Origin: Raphanus sativus
Taxonomy: Eukaryota; Streptophyta; Magnoliopsida; Brassicales; Brassicaceae
Direction of reading: 5' to 3'
NCBI RefSeq assembly: GCF_000801105.2
Contig: NC_079519.1
Span: 32,153,288 to 32,217,287 of the forward strand
DNA length: 64,000 nucleotides
The notes under the pieces were generated by a model. The model searched no databases and had not been told where the DNA came from. It saw nothing but the letters and a program-made list of their open reading frames with translations. The position numbers and the translations under genes are program-made. Shown in pieces: positions 33,506-43,891 of the stretch (positions are counted from its first letter, which is position 1; the number at the start of each line of letters is the position of its first letter).

Positions 33506-33632
33506 AAAACACTACAAGTCTACGAGTCTACGTCGCTGTACTATAGTATATCCGTGTTTGATAGTATATAATTAAGGAATGATTATGAGCCATCAGTAGA
33601 CAAGCACATTACTCGTAGACTTGTAGTGTTTT
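33506..33632. repeat. Perfect 22-bp inverted repeat, MITE-like hairpin
   Basis: aaaacactacaagtctacga plus gt (33506-33527) is exactly mirrored by 33611-33632, with an 83-bp loop. The CACTACAAG terminus recalls CACTA transposons, but the expected 3-bp duplication is not present. It lies just downstream of the ARIADNE gene. Confidence 0.75.
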
Positions 33633-33766
33633 AAGTAATAACTCAACATTAATTTATTAAAACAAAAAACTGAAGAAAAAACAAAAGAAATGTTCATTTG
33701 TGCACTGCATCAATGGTTTACAAAGCGAAAGCTAAAAAGAGTACCTGCCTTCTACAAGCTCCATGG

Positions 33767-35422
33767 TCATGAATCTTGCTGAGACATAGAAGTCCTTCCG
33801 CTTGAACCTAAGACCATGTCAGCACCAAACTCAATTGCTTTCTCTATCCCATCTGAACTGTAAGATGCAATCTTGTGGTTGTATGCAGATGGTGTTGTAC
33901 CCAACAAGTCATTCTCAACGCAGTTATACATCTCCTTGCAGAGATTCTTAACCACATCACGAAAGTTTATAGTCTCAGCCTTCATCTTATTCAACTCATC
34001 ACTAGTATAAGACTCAAAAGGCTGGTTCAAAGTTTTGGAAAGTCTCTCAATATAACCTATAAGTTGCTGCTGCAGATTCTCAAACAGATTCTTCTTCATC
34101 TCTCTTTCCTCATCACTCATCTCTTTTTTGAACAGCTCTTCACCAAACATGTAGAAGGCAAAAACATATGTATATGAAAGAACTTTTCTTGATCTCAATA
34201 ACATGTCGGCCCCATCTGTTACCCATGTCATATCCTTATGCATAACGTAGTCTTTTTTTGCTGACACTGACGCCGCCTTCTCACGGACACTCGCTCTAAG
34301 TTTATCCTCCTGCTTTGATGAATCTTTATGTGATCTGTATTGGTGATAGTAATGTGTATACCTTTCTAAATCCCTTTTAGCCATCTCCATTTGCTTCACC
34401 TTGTCTTCCTTGAACTTACCACAACTATGACCATAGATAGTAGTCATATCATGGCTTACACCAGTAGCTCCACCACACAACCAACAAAAATGCTGGCCAC
34501 AGATACATGTCATGAGGTTGCACCCATAACTCCTGTCGACAGGTCTGCTGCATTTAGGACACATCTTCGTGTGGACCGTGATCCAGTTAAGCGTCTCGGA
34601 CTCATCTTCACACTTCTTGCTCCATAGCTTCCACATCAAGCAAGAGCAAGGAGAGTGAGACTCGCAAAGACATTTGAAACAAAACTGATGACCACAAGAG
34701 CATTCAACCTCGCCATCATCATCTTCTTTCCATATCGCGTTACCGCAATGAGGCGTGCTCGGACACCACTTGACCCTTTTGTTATCGTCAACGTATGACT
34801 CAGCGAGGAAACGATCAAACTTGTCAGCTACTTCGGGATGAACTAGCTTCTTAACAACATCTTCATCGCAAATCGCGTTGCATTTATAAGCCATGCATGC
34901 GATTCTTTTGCTCATACCTTCGTTGATCTTCACTGTGAAATGCTCCTTCCAGCAGTTATTACAAAAGCAATGACCACAGTCCATTGTCGTCATCGTGTAG
35001 CTTTGTAAACCATCTTCCATACAGATCTCGCAACTCATCTTCTTCTTCTTCAAAGAGTACCGAGATTCAGACAAGGAAGGACGACGATCAAAGACAGTAA
35101 GACCGACAGTTTTAAACAGAATCTCTCTGCCTTTTTCACTATAAACATCGACGAGTTTATCAACGTTCCACTGGTAATGAATGAGAAGAGTCCTTGCTTG
35201 GCTCTTCTTGACAGTGAGCAGGTCCATAACCCTAGCCAAAACTTCCTTCTGTGCGGCTACGAGTGATTCATTCGTGATGAGTTGGCTAGTTGATTTTGCG
35301 GAGGGCTCCGGCTCATGTTGTTCAGCCTGCTGATATTTATCATTATCATACATATCATTGTCCTCCTCCTCTTCTTCTGCTTCCTCGTCCTCCTCGTAGC
35401 TCAAGTAATAGTCCTCATCCAT
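33767..35422 (-). CDS. ARI: ARIADNE-type RBR E3 ubiquitin ligase
   Basis: Intact single-exon ORF of 551 aa. An acidic N-terminus is followed by a UBA-like region (about 60-110), then RING1 (CEICMEDG...CGHCFCNNCW, about 130-180), IBR (CPSTPHCGNAIW...CSCGHQFCFKC, about 220-265) and RING2 (CPKCSRPVDRSYGCNLMTCICGQHFCWLC as spaced motif, about 290-320). The C-terminal helical Ariadne domain follows. RBR ligases take ubiquitin from an E2 onto the RING2 cysteine (in YGCNLM) before transfer; that Cys is present. The histidine that follows in animal ARIADNE is Leu here, as I recall for many plant ARIs. The start is set at the Met of MDEDYY because family members begin so and its context is good; an ATG at 35443 would add seven residues. 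Matches ARI3/ARI4 (At3g27710/20) by place. Confidence 0.92.
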   Translation of the reverse strand: MDEDYYLSYEEDEEAEEEEEDNDMYDNDKYQQAEQHEPEPSAKSTSQLITNESLVAAQKEVLARVMDLLTVKKSQARTLLIHYQWNVDKLVDVYSEKGREILFKTVGLTVFDRRPSLSESRYSLKKKKMSCEICMEDGLQSYTMTTMDCGHCFCNNCWKEHFTVKINEGMSKRIACMAYKCNAICDEDVVKKLVHPEVADKFDRFLAESYVDDNKRVKWCPSTPHCGNAIWKEDDDGEVECSCGHQFCFKCLCESHSPCSCLMWKLWSKKCEDESETLNWITVHTKMCPKCSRPVDRSYGCNLMTCICGQHFCWLCGGATGVSHDMTTIYGHSCGKFKEDKVKQMEMAKRDLERYTHYYHQYRSHKDSSKQEDKLRASVREKAASVSAKKDYVMHKDMTWVTDGADMLLRSRKVLSYTYVFAFYMFGEELFKKEMSDEEREMKKNLFENLQQQLIGYIERLSKTLNQPFESYTSDELNKMKAETINFRDVVKNLCKEMYNCVENDLLGTTPSAYNHKIASYSSDGIEKAIEFGADMVLGSSGRTSMSQQDS

Positions 35423-36090
35423 GGCTAAGAAAAGATTAACCAAGAGACACCGTAGAGGAAGAAGCAGAGACCGATCAAATCTAAAAGAATATTTATTAGA
35501 CTTAAATCACGCAAATCCTTAGGGGTTTGGTATTTGTTATTTTATACACAAGCGTAACATATTTCCTTAATACAAAATTTCTTCTTTTTCCTTTTTGTAT
35601 TTAATTTTAGTATAATATAAATTAAAGGAAATATTTGGACTGTTTGAATCTCAGTCAGTTAAATATATGCTAAATTTCCGGAGACTTGTTAATATCCTTT
35701 TATAATCCTTTTAATAAAAAAGTAATATTAACAGAGTAGTTAAATATTTCACCACAAAATTTTAATACAAAATCGAATCAAAGAAAATGTATTATTATTT
35801 TTATTAAGATTATCTTAAAAATCTTAGTTTATTAAAAGAGAAACAAATACCAATAATCTGAATACAAATATTTTACCATAGTTTTTTGGTTCATATTCTA
35901 CATCCTAGAATTTCTCCGGTTGAAGCAATTAACCGAGTTCTTTTGAGATTCTAAGTTAACACGGTTTAATTTTAATGGTTTATAATTTTCTTTCACCAAG
36001 ATGGCATATCAAATCAAGAGACTTAAATATTTTCCATGCATTAAATGTTGACAGATAAAAAGAAGTTACATGAATTAATCCGATCAAACT
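35423..36090. other. ARIADNE promoter and LHCB2 3' region
   Basis: AT-rich spacer between two minus-strand genes. No other feature recognised. Confidence 0.5.
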
Positions 36091-37144
36091 CTATTTTCCG
36101 GGAACAAAGTTGGTGGCGTAAGCCCATGCATTGTTAGCCACAGGGTCCGCAACATGATCAAACAGGTTCTCAATCGGACCTTTACCAGTAACAATTGCTT
36201 GGACAAAGAATCCAAACATTGAGAACATCGCAAGCCGACCGTTCTTGAGCTCCTTCACTTTCAGTTCTGAGAATGCCTCAGGATCCTCAGCTAAGTTCAA
36301 CGGGTCAAACGCTCCACCCGGGTAAAGCGGGTCAAGACCTTCACCAAGAGGCCCACCTCCGATTCTGTACCCTTCGATTAAGCCCATTAGCACAACTTGA
36401 GAAGCCCATATAGCTAATATGCTTTGCGCGTGGATCAAGTTAGGGTTTCCGAGGTAGTCAAGTCCTCCTTCTGAGAAGATCTGGGAACCTGCCTTGAACC
36501 ATACGGCTTCACCAAATTTGACTCCGTTTTTGGAGAGAATCTCTGGGAAGGTGCAGCCTAAAGCTCCTAGCATTGCCCATCTGCTGTGGATTACTTCGAG
36601 CTCACGGTTCTTTGCGAAGGTTTCTGGGTCGGCGGAGAGACCGGCGGTGTCCCAGCCGTAGTCTCCTGGGTATTCTCCGGTTAGGTATGATGGTGTGTTC
36701 TCTGAGAATGGTCCTAAGTACTTGGGACGGTCTGGTCCATACCTGTTACATTTTGTATGTTGTGCACAGAATTATATGTTTTGATGATCAACTATATATC
36801 AAACTGATAAATATATAAACATAACCTAAATCAAATTCGAATATATAAAAAAACTTAATTTCTAGTTTTAAGAAATTTAAATAGATTTAAAATCAAACCT
36901 TGAACCGCATTTTTTTTTTTGAAACTCATTTTAATATTTAAAATGAAAAACTCATTTTCTGAAAAAGTAAAAAGAGAGAAGTTTGAGGTAAGAACCAGAT
37001 GCTCTGAGGAGTAGACTTGACGGTACGACGCATGACGACACGACCACCACCGTTGGAAGCTCCGACTTTGCGGAGGAGATCGTTGGAGGGCTTAAGTGCC
37101 GTTTGGCCAGCAAAAGAGGAGTGTTGGATAGCTGAAGTAGCCAT
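36091..37144 (-). CDS. LHCB2: Photosystem II light-harvesting chlorophyll a/b protein, LHCB2
   Basis: Two exons, 37144-36996 and 36742-36091, joined at GT-AG with the split Trp codon of [13 protein letters not shown], giving 266 aa. Residues 1-38 are the thylakoid transit peptide. The mature protein begins RRTVKSTPQ, with the Thr phosphorylated in state transitions in LHCB2 proteins. Helix B has the chlorophyll ligands [16 protein letters not shown], helix C lies around [19 protein letters not shown], and helix A has [20 protein letters not shown], ending [10 protein letters not shown]. It is nuclear encoded and assembled into trimeric LHCII. The single intron has 253 nt. Matches LHCB2.3/2.4 (At3g27690) in place. 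Confidence 0.96.
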
Positions 37145-37199
37145 TTTTTTTTATCTAAACAAGAACACAAGTAAAGAGAAACAAGCAAAGATGAGATGA

Positions 37200-37285
37200 G
37201 ATGGTTTTGGTGTTATGTTATGTATGTTCGATTTTATAATAGAGATCCAATGGTGTTTATCTACTGGAGATTAGCATATGGACAT
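37200..37285 (-). promoter_or_regulatory. LHCB2 core promoter
   Basis: A TATTATAAAA box lies at about 37234-37243 on the minus strand, roughly 90 bases upstream of the ATG. Confidence 0.6.
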
Positions 37286-37525
37286 GTCAGCGAGTTCTGA
37301 TTGGTTAGTTAGATTTCCACATACTCGATTCACATGTGGAGGAGATTTCTAGAGGCTATGGTTTTGCCACGTGCAGTAGCAGATCTTGTGCATAGAGGAA
37401 AACACGTCAGCGAGTTCTGATTGGTTGGTCTAGATTTCAACTGAATAGATTCATATTGTGCATAAGATTGCTAGAGGCTATAATTGTGCCACGTGTCAGT
37501 GGAAGATCTTGTGCACAGAGGATAA
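37286..37525 (-). promoter_or_regulatory. Tandemly duplicated LHCB2 promoter module with G-boxes and CCAAT boxes
   Basis: A 120-bp unit starts at 37286 and again at 37406. Each copy contains a CCAAT box (AACCAATCAGAACTCGCTGA on the minus strand) and a G-box (CCACGTG at 37368-37374 and 37490-37496), followed by agatcttgtgca. The copies differ at about 15-20 percent of positions. G-boxes are bound by bZIP and PIF/HY5-type light regulators, and CCAAT by NF-Y. Confidence 0.8.
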
Positions 37526-37802
37526 TGTACACACGCACGAGGTTTCGCTTCTTTCCTATTGGCTATGCGTGAGATTTTGCGATAATAAGACCTTTTTAAG
37601 AAAAATCTTCATTTTATTCATCTTTTCATTGCCCTTTCCGGAAGCAACATTTTGATAAGACAAATTTTATATTTAAGTTGATAAAAAGCTATTTTATAAA
37701 TCATTAGTCAATGAAGAAAAGGTTTGACCAAAAAAAATCATTAGTCAACTAATTAACTATAAAAAATCATACAATATCTTAAAAAGGAACGAAGGGATGA
37801 CG
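37526..37802. other. Spacer upstream of LHCB2
   Basis: Holds one micro-insertion (37698-37748). Nothing else recognised. Confidence 0.4.
37698..37748 (+). mobile_element. Micro-insertion with A tail and 14-bp target duplication
   Basis: aaatcattagtcaa occurs at 37698-37711 and 37735-37748. The 23-nt insert ends ggtttgacc plus A5. Confidence 0.6.
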
Positions 37803-38447
37803 GGGGTGATTGGTTCGACTGTGACTGTAAAAAATTAGCTGTAAAAGTTTAGCTGTAGATAAGTTGGTTGTAGCTGTAAAGCTGTTATTGTAGATTTTTT
37901 TGCAGAGATTTTTGCTGTAGTTAAATTTGTTGTAGCTGTATGTTATATGTTGTAGATATTTTAAAATAAAATATGTGATGTATATATAAAATAATTATTT
38001 TTAGTCAATTAAAATAATTTATATTAATGATTATTATAAATTATCAAAGTTTACTGTTATTTAAAATGTGATATAAATAATATTTTATGTTATTTAAAAT
38101 ATTTCAGCAGTTTTGAAAACACCCAGAATTAAAATAAAATATTTATAAATATTTTTATTATGATTATCTAATTTATTTGATATCATAAATAGTTTTTTTC
38201 ATTTTAAAGTTTCTACATCCTATAAAACAAAGATGTAGATTTTTTGCCTAAAATACATAAGAAAAAAATTTGCTTTAGATTTTTTGTTGTAGCTTTAAAA
38301 ATAAATCTAAAACATGATTGGTAAAATTTTAATTTGTTGTAGGCTTTGACTAACAAAAATAAAGCTACAACATGATTGGTAAAGTTTAATGCTTTAAAAA
38401 TAAATAAAGAAAGTAGAAAGATAAAGCTAAACCAATCAACTCCGACC
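37803..38447. mobile_element. Non-autonomous DNA element with gattggtt ends
   Basis: The left end gggggtgattggttc and the right end on the opposite strand (ggagttgattggttt) are inverted relatives. The interior is full of gctgtag/ttgtagct motifs in both orientations. It breaks the RST1-like coding relic at about 38448. Target duplications are unclear. Confidence 0.55.
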
Positions 38448-38947
38448 ATTGCAGCAAGTCTAAGCTGTTTCTCAAGAGGCAAATAGTCTCTGAAGGGTAC
38501 ACAAATGTTAATATGCATCACCTTCACAATCTTACCAGTTAAGACTAGACAGCAAAAATCTACTCTATGCATATTTTAATATCTGTGATGTATTCTGAAG
38601 ATTCAAGAGAAGTTTCTTCGAGACACTGGCTTAGACCCTTCCAACAAGAGACTCTTAATGAGCTCTTCTGATCATAACTATACAATTGGTCTGAAGATAA
38701 AGAGATTACAAAGCAAGAGATATCGTCAAACAATTTATCCATTCTAGAAACCGAGAAAATTCTCAGTAAATCTCTTAGATGACAGAGCAGGCATTACTAG
38801 AGAGACTGCTCTAGTGCCTTGAATCTGGATATTTCAGACAACTTGTCCAGAAAAGCTAGAAGTTCATCAAATTCGCTTGCGTGAGCTAATGAACAACTGA
38901 AGCACTCTTCGCCAAGATTTGTTACCTTGGGAAAATCTCCTGATTGC
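38448..38947 (-). pseudogene. RST1: RST1-like relic, 3' part, split by retrotransposon
   Basis: The minus strand shows coding-like pieces in changing frames. [20 protein letters not shown] with [16 protein letters not shown] runs from 38947 to about 38815 and ends in a stop. [20 protein letters not shown] with [17 protein letters not shown] follows (38742-38563). Then comes DYLPLEKQLRLAAMVG up to the next transposon. The alpha-helical, Leu-rich character fits an ARM-repeat protein, and the locus lies where RST1 (At3g27670, a large protein linked to wax synthesis and exosome-SKI bridging) sits between LHCB2 and oleosin. Family assignment rests mainly on synteny. The first piece continues across the retrotransposon at 51223. 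Confidence 0.5.
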
Positions 38948-38952
38948 AATAC

Positions 38953-39432
38953 TGTTAGAACCGAGTTCGGTCGAAACTAGTAAAGAGAAGACGAAGAACT
39001 CGTCTGTGGGTCTAACAAAGACGTTTTATAGATGAAGAGGTCAGGAACTAGTTACGGAGTAAGTGTAAAGAGAAAGACAAAGCGAAGCTCGAAGAGCTAG
39101 ACAAGAAACAATACAAGATAGCGGATAGAGAGGAGTAAAACCCTAGATCTAGCCGCTTGTGAGTGTGTAAAAGTGTGGATCCCTTTCACGCTGCTTCCTC
39201 CCTTCCTTTTATAAGCGGCTTCTCGACGTTCGCCCTAATTTCCCTTGATTCGGATGGGCTTTAAGTCGACTCGCCGGCTTAACGGGCCTTTTGTCATTTA
39301 GTCGACATATTTACTAAATTAACCCCTTTTGGGCCTTCTCGTCGACTCATTGTCCTTGCTTCCTATCTTCGGTCACTAGGCCATATCTCGCTATTCATCG
39401 GGCCCTTGGAGGGATGTAATCCTCCTCCTACA
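38953..39432 (-). repeat. 3' LTR of the Tat retrotransposon
   Basis: 480 bp, TG...CA termini, differing from 50738-51217 at only two positions (near 39331 and 39350). The outer flank aatac (38948-38952) is the target duplication. Confidence 0.97.
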
Positions 39433-39446
39433 GTAAGTCCCCCCCC
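39433..39446 (-). other. Polypurine tract
   Basis: On the minus strand GGGGGGGGACTTAC abuts the 3' LTR, where plus-strand DNA synthesis is primed. Confidence 0.75.
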
Positions 39447-39698
39447 AGTTCGTCTGTGGTCAGTGGCAACTCGATCCGGTCGGACTGTTTTATCGGAGGG
39501 TCCGGTGAATTCGCGGGTTTTGGTCTGGGATCCTCTTGGTGAACTCCAGATGCCGCGTTTGGTCGTTGGTTCTTTGACAAGGCTCGGAGTGGAGCTTTGG
39601 TCGCGACGTTTCGAGGTCAGCGGAGGTGCCTTCACTCGCTGAGGTGCTTTTACTCGCTTCGGTTGATCGCGGCACTCCCCAGCCACCAAGTTTGGCGA

Positions 39699-39963
39699 GT
39701 AAAATTCTCACCGCAGTCCGTGGAAGCGACTCTTTACTCGGCCGTGTGTTCGTTTTGTCGCGATGTTCTTGTTGTAACTTTCCCGAAGACGAGTTTACTC
39801 GCGGGTAAAAGCAACGGTCGTGATGTTTCGGGTAAAATCCTCACCGCAGCCCATGGAAGCGACTCTTTACTCGCCCATGTGCTCGTTTTGTCGCGATGTT
39901 CTGCTGTGACTTCCCGAAGACGATTTTACTCGCGGGTAAAAGCAATGGTTGTGGCGTTTCGGG
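39699..39963. repeat. 133-bp tandem duplication in the Tat internal region
   Basis: A unit beginning gtaaaat-ctcaccgcag starts at 39699 and again at 39832, about 88 percent identical. It is part of a wider array (about 39590-40310) in which ttttactcgc and gtcgcgatgtt motifs alternate. Confidence 0.85.
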
Positions 39964-40543
39964 GTTCGCGGAGATACTTTTACTCGCTGACTAGTTTCTT
40001 TAGGTTGCAGGATTCCCTGGTGATCAGGTCTGGCGAGTAGAAATCCCCATCGTAGCCCGCAGGAGCAGATTTTACTCGTCTGTATCGCTCGTTTGGCCGC
40101 GATGTCCTTTCTGTATCGCTCGTTTGGCCGCGATGTCACTTCGTGGCTTTCGAAAGCGAATTTACTCGCTGGTGAGCTTATTTTGTCGCGATGCTTCCCA
40201 CGATTTCACAGAAGGATTTTACTCGCTGCTTCTTCTCCGTTACTCGCTAGCATGATTGTTGTGTCGCGATGTTTTCCCGTGATACCAAGAAATGAGTTTT
40301 TACTCACTGGTTAGCTTCAAAATTGGATTGGTTCAAACCGGTTTGGATCCTTCGATTTTTCTCCCAAGCCTTGATTGGTTTAAACCGGTTTGATCCCGGT
40401 CGGATTTACCTCTAACTCCCGGTTTAATCGGGTAATGATGTGATCGTGAGTGAGGAGAGAGAGAGGTTACGGGCCTAATTAAAGCCCATTTAGGCCTTGT
40501 TAGGTCTAATGATGATGCTTGGGGAACCGTGCCTGTCCTTTTG

Positions 40544-40553
40544 CTATAAATAG
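40544..40553 (+). promoter_or_regulatory. TATA box of the antisense gene
   Basis: ctataaatag lies 135 bases before the ATG at 40688 and is followed by a CT-rich leader typical of plant transcription starts. It points to an internal plus-strand promoter inside the retrotransposon. Confidence 0.7.
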
Positions 40554-40687
40554 ATAGTTGTGCTTCCCTTTTATTATTCTTCTCTGCAATCTCAGGTATT
40601 CTCTTTTCTCTCTCCCTTCTCTCTAACTTCGTTTGTTTTTCTCTCTCTAAGTCCCGCCGGTAGGGTTTGTTGTTTCGAGTAGTCATC

Positions 40688-43600
40688 ATGTCATCGGGAA
40701 AGAGGTTATCCCGCGAAGAAAAAGGTAAGGCTGTAATTGTCTCTTCAGATCCGAAGGCGACCAAGTCGCCGAACACCCCTCCGAGAATCGATCCAGATCC
40801 GTTACGTCGCGATGCGTCGGGAAACGCGACGAACGCGGCTTCTGGGAAAGGTTCGGCGGTTAATGCGCGAGATGGGGACAGTGGAGAGAGAGTCGAAGAA
40901 AACGCCGGTTCTTCGCGCGAAGGGACTGGGAACGACGGGCTCGAAGCGCAGGCGCGAGCTTACAGAGTTCCAATTAAACGACTTCGCAAAAGGAGTGTAG
41001 ATCCTCCGGAGTATAGACCCACGCGCTACGTCTCTCGTGATCTTTTTGAAGAGCTTCCAGCGATTTCTCGCGATACTTTACGCGATCCTAGGGTTGAAGG
41101 GCAGTGCTGGAAGAACGTGTTTCCCAGCTACTCTACTCACAGTAGCGTGAAGCATCTATTGAAGGTTTGCGGGGCTGTTGGGGTGACCTATCTCATACCG
41201 TCTGTTAGGCAGAGACCTTGGTCGCCGCCCGTGGGATACCAGTGTGTCTACGAGTCGTACTTCGGTGTGGACACGAAGCTGTGGTTTCCCATCCATCGCC
41301 TGATTACGGCTTATATTCTTCGTCGGGGAGTGGCGATTACTCAGTTTCTGAACGGATCGTTCCGAATCGCGGTCGCTTTGATGGTTATGGCCGCTGAAGT
41401 TAACATCCCGATGAGCGTGAGGACTTTCGAGGAGCTGACTTTCTTGAGACCCATGCCTCACGGAATGCATTCGATCAAGATGCGTCCATCCTACAACGTA
41501 CTAACCGGTCATCCGAACAAGACGAAAGATTGGCAACGATACTACTTTTTCGTCAAGTCAGACGAGCACGCGTTCGATGAACCACCGGGAGATGACTTCC
41601 CGGTCCTCTGGGATAATGAAATTGGTAGATTTGTAGTTGTCTCAAGATTCCTCGAATTTCTGAAAGTTTAAACTTGTGTATTTTTTGTATTTTTCTTGCA
41701 GTTCGTCACCCAAATACAATCGCGTATCCGGAGAAGTTCTTTGAGCACGCCCAAGCTATCGCGACGCTTAGCCATCGTCGGTGGCCTGATCTTAGCGCTG
41801 ATTGGATTCGCCGCTGTCAGGAGCGCGTAGCTAGAGGTACTTGATTTCCTGCTTTCCCCCCCTTTTTCTCGATAAGTCGCGATTCTATGCTGACTTGGTG
41901 AGTGTTCTTATCTTTCTCTTTCTCTTTGCAGAGATTTGGCGATCAAGATTGCCCTGCGTAGTCGTTCCCGGGAAGAAACGCTTGTCATTGTTCACAAGGA
42001 AGCAGCAGAAACTCGTGAACAAGGCGAAAAAGATGAGGCAAACTCCGGACTTGAGTGCTATTCTGAAAGGGCAAATGAGATCGTTGAGCAAGAAGAAGAC
42101 TGCTACTGTCGTTGACGACGAACCTGCCGCAATGGTTAACGACGACCCTTCTCCAGTCGCGACTCCAGTTGTGGGTAAGGGTGGTCCTCCGACTGCTGAT
42201 CGCGATGGAGGAAAAGAAGGGAGTGACGGTCCCTCTGAGGTTGGGCCGGATCCCGATCAAGCCGAAGAAGAGCTCCCTCGAGCCCCCACGGAAATGGCGC
42301 AGCAGAAACCGTCGAAGAAGAAGAAGAAGGAGAAGAAAAGATCTCGCGAGGAATCTTCTAAGAGGGAAACCGAGGGTTCGAATGCAAGTCATGAGGATGC
42401 TGTTGAACTTTCTGTGAAGGCGTCTCCGGGAGCGCAATCTAAGAAGCAGAAGAAGGTTCATTCTTCTCGCCAAGGGGATCCTCCGGTGGTGGACACTACC
42501 CCCGACGATCCTTTCCCGGGGGGAGAGAGGGAAGGCGACTTTACTCCCGCTGCTGATCCTTCTGTCGTGAATCAGAAGAAGGCTTCAAAGAAGAAGGTAG
42601 GCGTATCGCGTAGTGCTCCTTCTTCCAGTGTGGGTGCCTCGGGAAGTTTCACTACACGAGGGCCTCGCGTGGACTTTCCTGATCGGGTGATCTTCTCGTA
42701 CGACGGGGACACTCCGTTGATCTATAATCCGGTTCAGTGTGCCGAACTGACGCGTCAGGTGAGAGGTGGACCTATCGATCTTCCGCCAATTGCTGACCTT
42801 TCCTTCAAGGATGAATATATCGAGGCTGCTCATGCAAGGAAACGGGTAACCCTTCCCTTAGGATGAATTTTGATTTGCTTCTTAAGTTATCTTTGGTTGT
42901 TTTAATTCCTTCTTACTCCTTTATTTTTACACCGCAGAGTGACGGAAGCATGAACCTTCTGGTGGAGAAGTATGAAACCGAGCTGAGACGAACGCAGGCG
43001 CAGCTAGGAGCCGCTGAGGAGTTGGCTCGCTTGAAGGACTCGGAGCTTTCCCGCTTTCTCGCGAAGGATGCTGAAGATAAGGAAATCCTTCGTGGGAAGT
43101 TTGAAGGATTGAAGACCAAGCTGCTAAACTCTCGATCCTCCGTCAAGGCCCTTTCTCGCGAGAAAGTCACGCTGGAGAGGGAAAAGAAAGACCTGGAAAA
43201 GGAGAGGGACGCTGCAGTCGCCAAGCTCATCTCGGAGAGGCGAAGGCTCAGGGATTCTCGTGTTTACGAGGTGACACTCGAGAGAGTTAGAGTTGAGACA
43301 GCTATGGTCGTGAAGGCGAAGCGCCGGTTCGACAATATTAGGGATTATTCTGCTCGTCGTGATGCTTTTGAAGAGGCGCATAACCTGTATGGTCAAGCGT
43401 TCGGGACGCGGAAGTGCCTCGAGCTAGCAAAAGAGGAAGGCTACGACGTTTCTCAGGAGTTGATCGACTTTTACAGGGTGCAGGAAGGTTTGTACAAGTT
43501 AGAAGTGGACAAGCTCAAGGTTGGTGACATTCTGGAGTCTGATCTCTCTCTTTCTCCGCTTATTCTGCCGTCCACGTTTGTGAGCGAAGAGGTTCTTGCC

Positions 43601-43891
43601 GGTCTTGACAAGTATGGATCGAATGACAGTTTCATCGATCCGGGAACCTTAGTGAGGATGCAATCTCCAGACGACTCTTTTGATATTATGGCGAAAGAGC
43701 GTGGTAAGGCCCCAACGGTTGCAGAACAGGGAATGACCGAGGATCCGATTGATACCCAGGAGGATCCGGGCGGGAAGGATGCGGCTTCAAGTAAGGCAAC
43801 TCTTCCTCCGGATGTTGACGGGAAAGTGCTTGTCGCGGACCTTGCTGGGGTGAAGGATCCTTCGGAACGGAAGGAAGATCCAGCCAACTAG
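40688..43891 (+). CDS. Four-exon antisense gene inside the retrotransposon, putative gypsy-type transposon domain plus coiled coil
   Basis: Exons 40688-41624, 41702-41836, 41932-42845 and 42938-43891 join at GT-AG sites with matching phases to one 979-codon frame. Residues 1-90 are polar. Residues about 95-330 look like the Pfam 'putative gypsy type transposon' domain (PF04195, from memory), with RYVSRDLFEELP, FPIHRLITAYILRRGVAITQ and RPSYNVLTGHPNKTKDWQRY. Residues 345-640 are Lys/Glu/Asp-rich (KKKKKEKKRSREE), with likely nuclear-localisation signals. Residues about 663-780 form a coiled coil (VEKYETELRRTQAQLGAAEE onward). The tail is acidic. It has its own TATA box. Function unknown; antisense ORFs are known in other Tat elements such as Grande. 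It could also start at 40667. Confidence 0.82.

Noticed and set aside
33510..33628. Non-autonomous CACTA transposon
   Set aside because: The terminus fits but the flanking triplets (aaa and ttt) are not a direct duplication; kept only as an inverted repeat.
40667..43891. Three separate genes (334, 341 and 342 codons) in the Tat internal region
   Set aside because: Acceptor and donor sites with matching phases join them, plus a fourth 45-codon exon, into one frame, so they are exons of one gene rather than frameshifted fragments.
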